DNA of 64,000 nt, taken from NCBI GenBank assembly GCA_963556195.1, contig CAUVYP010000579.1, positions 2,480,001-2,544,000 of the forward strand. The letters are read 5' to 3'. A model generated the notes under the pieces. It saw only the letters and a list, made by a program, of their open reading frames with translations. It was not told the origin of the DNA and ran no database searches. The position numbers were made by a program, and so were the translations under genes. Position 1 is the stretch's first letter, and each line of letters opens with the position of its first letter. Source of the stretch: Sepiola atlantica (taxonomy: Eukaryota; Mollusca; Cephalopoda; Sepiida; Sepiolidae). Positions 50,940-61,539 of this stretch are shown here, piece after piece.

Positions 50940-52426
50940 TTGTTTATGTTTTGCGTATTCAGTTTGTATCGACATATCTCCAGGAGTACAAGAGCTGAAT
51001 TTCTGAAACTTGGTACTTCAGTAGAAAATGTGTGTCCGCTTATGTCTGCAAAGTTTCGGAGCACACTTCTTATAAATGTGGAAGTTATTAACACAAGCGA
51101 TATACCTTTTAAATCGCACTAAATTTTGTTGATGTTTTGCGTATTCAGTTTGTATCGACATATCTCCGGGAGTACAAGAGCTGAACTTCTGAAACTTGGT
51201 ACTTCAGTAGAAAATGTGTGTCCGCTTATGTCTGCAAAGTTTCGGAGCACAATTCTTATAAATGTGGAAGTTATTAACACAAGCGATATACCTTTTAAAT
51301 CGCACTAAATTTTGTTGATGTTTTGCGTATTCAGTTTGTATCGACATATCTCCGGGAGTACAAGAGCTGAACTTCTGAAACTTGGTACTTCAGTGGAAAA
51401 TGTGTGTCCGCTAATGTCTGCAAAGTTTCAGAGCACAATTCTTATAAATGTGGAAGTTATAAACAAAAGCGATATCAACTTAAAATCGCACTAAATTTTG
51501 TTGATGTTTTGCGTATTCAGTTTGTATCGACATATCTCCGGGAGTACAAGAGCTGCACTTCTGAAACTTGGTACTTCAGTAGAAAATGTGTGTCCGCTAA
51601 TGTCTGCAAAGTTTCAGAGCACAATTTGTATAAATGTGGAAGTTATAAACACAAGCGATATCAACTTAAAATCGCACTAAATTTTGTTGATGTTTGCGTA
51701 TTCAGTTGGTATCGACATATCTCCGGGAGTACAAGAGCTGAACTTCTGAAACTTGGTACTTCAGTAGAAAATGTGTGTCCGCTTATGTCTGCAAAGTTTC
51801 GGAGCACAATTCTTATAAATGTGGAAGTTATTAACACAAGCGATATACCTTTTAAATCGCACTAAATTTTGTTGATGTTTTGCGTATTCAGTTTGTATCG
51901 ACATATCTCCGGGAGTACAAGAGCTGAACTTCTGAAACTTGGTACTTCAGTAGAAAATGTGTGTCCGCTAATGTCTGCAAAGTTTCAGAGCACAATTCTT
52001 ATAAATGTGGAAGTTATAAACAAAAGCGATATCAACTTAAAATCGCACTAAATTTTGTTGATGTTTTGCGTATTCAGTTTGTATCGACATATCTCCGGGA
52101 GTACAAGAGCTGAACTTCTGAAACTTGGTACTTCAGTAGAAAATGTGTGTCCGCTAATGTCTGCAAAGTTTCAGAGCACAATTTGTATAAATGTGGAAGT
52201 TGTAAACACAAGCGATATCAACTTAAAATCGCACTAAATTTTGTTGATGTTTTGCGTATTCAGTTTGTATCGACATATCTCCGGGAGTACAAGAGCTGAA
52301 CTTCTGAAACTTGGTGCTTCAGTAGAAAATGTGTGTCCGCTAATGTCTGCAAAGTTTCGGAGCACAATTCTTATAAATGTGGAAGTTATTAACAAAAGAC
52401 CTATCAACTTTAAATCGCACTAAATT
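50940..52426 (+). repeat. Diagnostic 8-mer, copy 4
   Basis: It has all markers of copy 3 plus CAGTTGGTATC in the deletion-bearing C at 51684 (G at 51708). It is the last part of the 1859-bp unit 50568-52426, which is followed immediately by its own duplicate. Confidence 0.93.
51684..51868 (+). repeat. 185-bp C monomer with CAGTTGGTATC
   Basis: The fifth member of 8-mer copy 4. Besides the missing T it has G at 51708, which dates the following duplication. Confidence 0.96.
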
Positions 52427-52798
52427 TTGTTTATGTTTTGCGTATTCAGTTTGTATCGACATATCTCCGGGAGTACAAGAGCTGAACTTCTGAAACTTGG
52501 TACTTCAGTAGAAAATGTGTGTCCGCTAATGTCTGCAAAGTTTCAGAGCACAATTTGTATAAATGTGGAAGTTATAAACACAAGCGATATCAACTTAAAA
52601 TCGCACTAAATTTTGTTGATGTTTTGCGTATTCAGTTTGTATCGACATATCTCCGGGAGTACAAGAGCTGAACTTCTGAAACTTGGTACTTCAGTAGAAA
52701 ATGTGTGTCCGCTAATGTCTGCAAAGTTTCGGAGCACAATTCTTATAAATGTGGAAGTTATTAACAAAAGACCTATCAACTTTAAATCGCACTAAATT
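52427..52798 (+). repeat. Chimeric fB followed by D
   Basis: The monomer at 52427 begins TTGTTTATG as if it were the fC after the preceding D, then continues as a B. It corresponds to the plain B at 50568. This is the expected product of a tandem duplication whose breakpoint falls between base 6 and the B-specific base 130. Confidence 0.9.
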
Positions 52799-54285
52799 TT
52801 GTTTATGTTTTGCGTATTCAGTTTGTATCGACATATCTCCAGGAGTACAAGAGCTGAATTTCTGAAACTTGGTACTTCAGTAGAAAATGTGTGTCCGCTT
52901 ATGTCTGCAAAGTTTCGGAGCACACTTCTTATAAATGTGGAAGTTATTAACACAAGCGATATACCTTTTAAATCGCACTAAATTTTGTTGATGTTTTGCG
53001 TATTCAGTTTGTATCGACATATCTCCGGGAGTACAAGAGCTGAACTTCTGAAACTTGGTACTTCAGTAGAAAATGTGTGTCCGCTTATGTCTGCAAAGTT
53101 TCGGAGCACAATTCTTATAAATGTGGAAGTTATTAACACAAGCGATATACCTTTTAAATCGCACTAAATTTTGTTGATGTTTTGCGTATTCAGTTTGTAT
53201 CGACATATCTCCGGGAGTACAAGAGCTGAACTTCTGAAACTTGGTACTTCAGTGGAAAATGTGTGTCCGCTAATGTCTGCAAAGTTTCAGAGCACAATTC
53301 TTATAAATGTGGAAGTTATAAACAAAAGCGATATCAACTTAAAATCGCACTAAATTTTGTTGATGTTTTGCGTATTCAGTTTGTATCGACATATCTCCGG
53401 GAGTACAAGAGCTGCACTTCTGAAACTTGGTACTTCAGTAGAAAATGTGTGTCCGCTAATGTCTGCAAAGTTTCAGAGCACAATTTGTATAAATGTGGAA
53501 GTTATAAACACAAGCGATATCAACTTAAAATCGCACTAAATTTTGTTGATGTTTGCGTATTCAGTTGGTATCGACATATCTCCGGGAGTACAAGAGCTGA
53601 ACTTCTGAAACTTGGTACTTCAGTAGAAAATGTGTGTCCGCTTATGTCTGCAAAGTTTCGGAGCACAATTCTTATAAATGTGGAAGTTATTAACACAAGC
53701 GATATACCTTTTAAATCGCACTAAATTTTGTTGATGTTTTGCGTATTCAGTTTGTATCGACATATCTCCGGGAGTACAAGAGCTGAACTTCTGAAACTTG
53801 GTACTTCAGTAGAAAATGTGTGTCCGCTAATGTCTGCAAAGTTTCAGAGCACAATTCTTATAAATGTGGAAGTTATAAACAAAAGCGATATCAACTTAAA
53901 ATCGCACTAAATTTTGTTGATGTTTTGCGTATTCAGTTTGTATCGACATATCTCCGGGAGTACAAGAGCTGAACTTCTGAAACTTGGTACTTCAGTAGAA
54001 AATGTGTGTCCGCTAATGTCTGCAAAGTTTCAGAGCACAATTTGTATAAATGTGGAAGTTGTAAACACAAGCGATATCAACTTAAAATCGCACTAAATTT
54101 TGTTGATGTTTTGCGTATTCAGTTTGTATCGACATATCTCCGGGAGTACAAGAGCTGAACTTCTGAAACTTGGTGCTTCAGTAGAAAATGTGTGTCCGCT
54201 AATGTCTGCAAAGTTTCGGAGCACAATTCTTATAAATGTGGAAGTTATTAACAAAAGACCTATCAACTTTAAATCGCACTAAATT
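52799..54285 (+). repeat. Diagnostic 8-mer, copy 5
   Basis: It matches copy 4 at an offset of 1859 bp, including CAGTTGGTATC (G at 53567). Its right flank resumes as fC A(ACTACAG) B D(CAGTTGAA), the flank of copy 3 rather than of copy 4. Confidence 0.93.
53543..53727 (+). repeat. 185-bp C monomer with CAGTTGGTATC
   Basis: The fifth member of 8-mer copy 5. The G at 53567 is inherited from the 51684 copy. Confidence 0.96.
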
Positions 54286-57200
54286 TTGTTTATGTTTTGC
54301 GTATTCAGTTTGTATCGACATATCTCCGGGAGTACAAGAGCTGAACTTCTGAAACTTGGTACTTCAGTAGAAAATGTGTGTCCGCTTATGTCTGCAAAGT
54401 TTCGGAGCACAATTCTTATAAATGTGGAAGTTATTAACACAAGCGATATACCTTTTAAATCGCACTAAATTTTGTTGATGTTTTGCGTATTCAGTTTGTA
54501 TCGACATATCTCCGGGAGTACAAGAGCTGAACTTCTGAAACTTGGTACTACAGTAGAAAATGTGTGTCCGCTAATGTCTGCAAAGTTTCAGAGCACAATT
54601 CTTATAAATGTGGAAGTTATAAACAAAAGCGATATCAACTTAAAATCGCACTAAATTTTGTTGATGTTTTGCGTATTCAGTTTGTATCGACATATCTCCG
54701 GGAGTACAAGAGCTGAACTTCTGAAACTTGGTACTTCAGTAGAAAATGTGTGTCCGCTAATGTCTGCAAAGTTTCAGAGCACAATTTGTATAAATGTGGA
54801 AGTTATAAACACAAGCGATATCAACTTAAAATCGCACTAAATTTTGTTGATGTTTTGCGTATTCAGTTTGTATCGACATATCTCCGGGAGTACAAGAGCT
54901 GAACTTCTGAAACTTGGTACTTCAGTTGAAAATGTGTGTCCGCTAATGTCTGCAAAGTTTCGGAGCACAATTCTTATAAATGTGGAAGTTATTAACAAAA
55001 GACCTATCAACTTTAAATCGCACTAAATTTTGTTTATGTTTTGCGTATTCAGTTTGTATCGACATATCTCCGGGAGTACAAGAGCTGAACTTCTGAAACT
55101 TGGTACTTCAGTAGAAAATGTGTGTCCGCTTATGTCTGCAAAGTTTCGGAGCACAATTCTTATAAATGTGGAAGTTATTAACACAAGCGATATACCTTTT
55201 AAATCGCACTAAATTTTGTTGATGTTTTGCGTATTCAGTTTGTATCGACATATCTCCGGGAGTACAAGAGCTGAACTTCTGAAACTTGGTACTTCAGTAG
55301 AAAATGTGTGTCCGCTAATGTCTGCAAAGTTTCAGAGCACAATTCTTATAAATGTGGAAGTTATAAACAAAAGCGATATCAACTTAAAATCGCACTAAAT
55401 TTTGTTGAGGTTTTGCGTATTCAGTTTGTATCGACATATCTCCGGGAGTACAAGAGCTGAACTTCTGAAACTTGGTACTTCAGTAGAAAATGTGTGTCCG
55501 CTAATGTCTGCAAAGTTTCAGAGCACAATTTGTATAAATGTGGAAGTTATAAACACAAGCGATATCAACTTAAAATCGCACTAAATTTTGTTGATGTTTT
55601 GCGTATTCAGTTTGTATCGACATATCTCCGGGAGTACAAGAGCTGAACTTCTGAAACTTGGTACTTCAGTAGAAAATGTGTGTCCGCTAATGTCTGCAAA
55701 GTTTCGGAGCACAATTCTTATAAATGTGAAAGTTATTAACACAAGCGATATACCTTTTAAATCGCACTAAATTTTGTTGATGTTTTGCGTATTCAGTTTG
55801 TATCGACATATCTCCGGGAGTACAAGAGCTGAACTTCTGAAACTTGGTACTTCAGTAGAAAATGTGTGTCCGCTAATGTCTGCAAAGTTTCAGAGCACAA
55901 TTTGTATAAATGTGGAAGTTATAAACACAAGCGATATCAACTTAAAATCGCACTAAATTTTGTTGATGTTTTGCGTATTCAGTTTGTATCGACATATCTC
56001 CGGGAGTACAAGAGCTGAACTTCTGAAACTTGGTACTTCAGTAGAAAATGTGTGTCCGCTAATGTCTGCAAAGTTTCGGAGCACAATTCTTATAAATGTG
56101 GAAGTTATAAACAAAAGCGATATCAACTTAAAATCGCACTAAATTTTGTTGATGTTTTGCGTATTCAGTTTGTATCGACATATCTCCGGGAGTACAAGAG
56201 CTGAACTTCTGAAACTTGGTACTTCAGTAGAAAATGTGTGTCCGCTAATGTCTGCAAAGTTTCAGAGCACAATTCTTATAAATGTGGAAGTTATAAACAA
56301 AAGCGATATCAACTTAAAATCGCACTAAATTTTGTTGATGTTTTGCGTATTCAGTTTGTATCGACATATCTCCGGGAGTACAAGAGCTGAACTTCTGAAA
56401 CTTGGTGCTTCAGTAGAAAATGTGTGTCCGCTAATGTCTGCAAAGTTTCGGAGCACAATTCTTATAAATGTGGAAGTTATTAACAAAAGACCTATCAACT
56501 TTAAATCGCACTAAATTTTGTTTATGTTTTGCGTATTCAGTTTGTATCGACATATCTCCGGGAGTACAAGAGCTGAACTTCTGAAACTTGGTACTTCAGT
56601 AGAAAATGTGTGTCCGCTTATGTCTGCAAAGTTTCGGAGCACAATTCTTATAAATGTGGAAGTTATTAACACAAGCGATATACCTTTTAAATCGCACTAA
56701 ATTTTGTTGATGTTTTGCGTATTCAGTTTGTATCGACATATCTCCGGGAGTACAAGAGCTGAACTTCTGAAACTTGGTACTACAGTAGAAAATGTGTGTC
56801 CGCTAATGTCTGCAAAGTTTCAGAGCACAATTCTTATAAATGTGGAAGTTATAAACAAAAGCGATATCAACTTAAAATCGCACTAAATTTTGTTGATGTT
56901 TTGCGTATTCAGTTTGTATCGACATATCTCCGGGAGTACAAGAGCTGAACTTCTGAAACTTGGTACTTCAGTAGAAAATGTGTGTCCGCTAATGTCTGCA
57001 AAGTTTCAGAGCACAATTTGTATAAATGTGGAAGTTATAAACACAAGCGATATCAACTTAAAATCGCACTAAATTTTGTTGATGTTTTGCGTATTCAGTT
57101 TGTATCGACATATCTCCGGGAGTACAAGAGCTGAACTTCTGAAACTTGGTACTTCAGTAGAAAATGTGTGTCCGCTAATGTCTGCAAAGTTTCGGAGCAC

Positions 57201-58563
57201 AATTCTTATAAATGTGGAAGTTATTAACAAAAGACCTATCAACTTTAAATCGCACTAAATTTTGTTTATGTTTTGCGTATTCAGTTTGTATCGACATATC
57301 TCCGGGAGTACAAGAGCTGAACTTCTGAAACTTGGTACTTCAGTAGAAAATGTGTGTCCGCTTATGTCTGCAAAGTTTCGGAGCACAATTCTTATAAATG
57401 TGGAAGTTATTAACACAAGCGATATACCTTTTAAATCGCACTAAATTTTGTTGATGTTTTGCGTATTCAGTTTGTATCGACATATCTCCGGGAGTACAAG
57501 AGCTGAACTTCTGAAACTTGGTACTTCAGTAGAAAATGTGTGTCCGCTAATGTCTGCAAAGTTTCAGAGCACAATTCTTATAAATGTGGAAGTTATAAAC
57601 AAAAGCGATATCAACTTAAAATCGCACTAAATTTTGTTGATGTTTTGCGTATTCAGTTTGTATCGACATATCTCCGGGAGTACAAGAGCTGAACTTCTGA
57701 AACTTGGTACTTCAGTAGAAAATGTGTGTCCGCTAATGTCTGCAAAGTTTCAGAGCACAATTTGTATAAATGTGGAAGTTATAAACACAAGCGATATCAA
57801 CTTAAAATCGCACTAAATTTTGTTGATGTTTTGCGTATTCAGTTTGTATCGACATATCTCCGGGAGTACAAGAGCTGAACTTCTGAAACTTGGTACTTCA
57901 GTAGAAAATGTGTGTCCGCTAATGTCTGCAAAGTTTCGGAGCACAATTCTTATAAATGTGAAAGTTATTAACACAAGCGATATACCTTTTAAATCGCACT
58001 AAATTTTGTTGATGTTTTGCGTATTCAGTTTGTATCGACATATCTCCGGGAGTACAAGAGCTGAACTTCTGAAACTTGGTACTTCAGTAGAAATTGTGTG
58101 TCCGCTAATGTCTGCAAAGTTTCAGAGCACAATTTGTATAAATGTGGAAGTTATAAACACAAGCGATATCAACTTAAAATCGCACTAAATTTTGTTGATG
58201 TTTTGCGTATTCAGTTTGTATCGACATATCTTCGGGAGTACAAGAGCTGAACTTCTGAAACTTGGTACTTCAGTAGAAAATGTGTGTCCGCTAATGTCTG
58301 CAAAGTTTCGGAGCACAATTCTTATAAATGTGGAAGTTATAAACAAAAGCGATATCAACTTAAAATCGCACTAAATTTTGTTGATGTTTTGCGTATTCAG
58401 TTTGTATCGACATATCTCCGGGAGTACAAGAGCTGAACTTCTGAAACTTGGTACTTCAGTAGAAAATGTGTGTCCGCTAATGTCTGCAAAGTTTCAGAGC
58501 ACAATTCTTATAAATGTGGAAGTTATAAACAAAAGCGATATCAACTTAAAATCGCACTAAATT
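54100..58563 (+). repeat. 12-monomer HOR (D fC A B D fC A B G B E A), two copies
   Basis: Units run 54100-56331 and 56332-58563, 2232 bp each. Both start with D(GGTGCTTC) and have A(ACTACAG) as member three. Member five differs: 54844 has CAGTTGAA and 57076 has CAGTAGAA. Private changes are TTGAGGTTTTG at 55402, GAAATTGTG at 58006 and TATCTTCGGG at 58192. The unit is a tetramer fused to the right-hand 9-mer minus its last B. Confidence 0.92.
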
Positions 58564-60423
58564 TTGTTGATGTTTTGCGTATTCAGTTTGTATCGACATA
58601 TCTCCGGGAGTACAAGAGCTGAACTTCTGAAACTTGGTACTTCAGTAGAAAATGTGTGTCCGCTAATGTCTGCAAAGTTTCAGAGCACAATTTGTATAAA
58701 TGTGGAAGTTATAAACACAAGCGATATCAACTTAAAATCGCACTAAATTTTGTTGATGTTTTGCGTATTCAGTTTGTATCGACATATCTCCGGGAGTACA
58801 AGAGCTGAACTTCTGAAACTTGGTACTTCAGTAGAAAATGTGTGTCCGCTAATGTCTGCAAAGTTTCGGAGCACAATTCTGATAAATGTGGAAGTTATTA
58901 ACAAAAGACCTATCAACTTTAAATCGCACTAAATTTTGTTTATGTTTTGCGTATTCAGTTTGTATCGACATATCTCCGGGAGTACAAGAGCTGAACTTCT
59001 GAAACTTGGTACTTCAGTAGAAAATGTGTGTCCGCTTATGTCTGCAAAGTTTCGGAGCACAATTCTTATAAATGTGGAAGTTATTAACACAAGCGATATA
59101 CCTTTTAAATCGCACTAAATTTTGTTGATGTTTTGCGTATTCAGTTTGTATCGACATATCTCCGGGAGTACAAGAGCTGAACTTCTGAAACTTGGTACTT
59201 CAGTAGAAAATGTGTGTCCGCTAATGTCTGCAAAGTTTCAGAGCACAATTCTTATAAATGTGGAAGTTATAAACAAAAGCGATATCAACTTAAAATCGCA
59301 CTAAATTTTGTTGATGTTTTGCGTATTCAGTTTGTATCGACATATCTCCGGGAGTACAAGAGCTGAACTTCTGAAACTTGGTACTTCAGTAGAAAATGTG
59401 TGTCCGCTAATGTCTGCAAAGTTTCAGAGCACAATTTGTATAAATGTGGAAGTTATAAACACAAGCGATATCAACTTAAAATCGCACTAAATTTTGTTGA
59501 TGTTTTGCGTATTCAGTTTGTATCGACATATCTCCGGGAGTACAAGAGCTGAACTTCTGAAACTTGGTACTTCAGTAGAAAATGTGTGTCCGCTAATGTC
59601 TGCAAAGTTTCGGAGCACAATTCTTATAAATGTGAAAGTTATTAACACAAGCGATATACCTTTTAAATCGCACTAAATTTTGTTGATGTTTTGCGTATTC
59701 AGTTTGTATCGACATATCTCCGGGAGTACAAGAGCTGAACTTCTGAAACTTGGTACTTCAGTAGAAAATGTGTGTCCGCTAATGTCTGCAAAGTTTCAGA
59801 GCACAATTTGTATAAATGTGGAAGTTATAAACACAAGCGATATCAACTTAAAATCGCACTAAATTTTGTTGATGTTTTGCGTATTCAGTTTGTATCGACA
59901 TATCTCCGGGAGTACAAGAGCTGAACTTCTGAAACTTGGTACTTCAGTAGAAAATGTGTGTCCGCTAATGTCTGCAAAGTTTCGGAGCACAATTCTTATA
60001 AATGTGGAAGTTATAAACAAAAGCGATATCAACTTAAAATCGCACTAAATTTTGTTGATGTTTTGCGTATTCAGTTTGTATCGACATATCTCCGGGAGTA
60101 CAAGAGCTGAACTTCTGAAACTTGGTACTTCAGTAGAAAATGTGTGTCCGCTAATGTCTGCAAAGTTTCAGAGCACAATTCTTATAAATGTGGAAGTTAT
60201 AAACAAAAGCGATATCAACTTAAAATCGCACTAAATTTTGTTGATGTTTTGCGTATTCAGTTTGTATCGACATATCTCCGGGAGTACAAGAGCTGAACTT
60301 CTGAAACTTGGTACTTCAGTAGAAAATGTGTGTCCGCTAATGTCTGCAAAGTTTCAGAGCACAATTTGTATAAATGTGGAAGTTATAAACACAAGCGATA
60401 TCAACTTAAAATCGCACTAAATT
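57076..60423 (+). repeat. Right-hand 9-monomer HOR, further two copies
   Basis: D fC A B G B E A B runs at 57076-58749 and 58750-60423, overlapping the second 12-mer unit. The order is identical to 40339-43686. A private ATTCTGATAAATG is at 58750. Together with the 12-mers this gives five G-B-E cores in this right-hand context. Confidence 0.91.
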
Positions 60424-60795
60424 TTGTTGATGTTTTGCGTATTCAGTTTGTATCGACATATCTCCGGGAGTACAAGAGCTGAACTTCTGAAACTTGATAC
60501 TTCAGTAGAAAATGTGTGTCCGCTTATGTCTGCAAAGTTTCGGAGCACAATTCTTATAAATGTGGAAGTTATTAACACAAGCGATATACCTTTTAAATCG
60601 CACTAAATTTTGTTGATGTTTTGCGTATTCAGTTTGTATCGACATATCTCCGGGAGTACAAGAGCTGAACTTCTGAAACTTGGTACTTCAGTAGAAAATG
60701 TGTGTCCGCTAATTTCTGCAAAGTTTCAGAGCACAATTTGTATAAATGTGGAAGTTATAAACACAAGCGATATCAACTTAAAATCGCACTAAATT
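60424..60795 (+). repeat. C(GATACT) and B'
   Basis: This pair also stands at 43687-44058 after a right-hand 9-mer, so 60424 onward probably began as a copy of the 43.7 kb region. The TTCTGGAGC change at 43687 is absent here. Confidence 0.85.
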
Positions 60796-61539
60796 TTGTT
60801 GATGTTTTGCGTATTCAGTTTGTATCGACATATCTCCGGGAGTACAAGAGCTGAACTTCTGAAACTTGGTACTTCAGTAGAAAATGTGTGTCCGCTTATG
60901 TCTGCAAAGTTTCGGAGCACAATTCTTATAAATGTGGAAGTTATTAACACAAGCGATATACCTTTTAAATATCACTAAATTTTGTTGATGTTTTGCGTAT
61001 TCAGTTTGTATCGACATATCTCCGGGAGTACAAGAGCTGAACTTCTGAAACTTGGTACTTCAGTAGAAAATGTGTGTCCGCTAATGTCTGCAAAGTTTCA
61101 GAGCACAATTCTTATAAATGTGGAAGTTATAAACAAAAGCGATATCAACTTAAAATCGCACTAAATTTTGTTGATGTTTTGCGTATTCAGTTTGTATCGA
61201 CATATCTCCGGGAGTACAAGAGCTGAACTTCTGAAACTTGGTACTTCAGTAGAAAATGTGTGTCCGCTTATGTCTGCAAAGTTTCGGAGCACAATTCTTA
61301 TAAATGTGGAAGTTATTAACACAAGCGATATACCTTTTAAATATCACTAAATTTTGTTGATGTTTTGCGTATTCAGTTTGTATCGACATATCTCCGGGAG
61401 TACAAGAGCTGAACTTCTGAAACTTGGTACTTCAGTAGAAAATGTGTGTCCGCTAATGTCTGCAAAGTTTCAGAGCACAATTCTTATAAATGTGGAAGTT
61501 ATAAACAAAAGCGATATCAACTTAAAATCGCACTAAATT
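60796..61539 (+). repeat. 372-bp dimer (C A) duplicated in tandem
   Basis: C monomers at 60796 and 61168 both end TTTTAAATATCACTAA, a change seen nowhere else in the window, and each is followed by a plain A. The two dimers look identical by eye, which suggests a very recent duplication. Confidence 0.93.
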
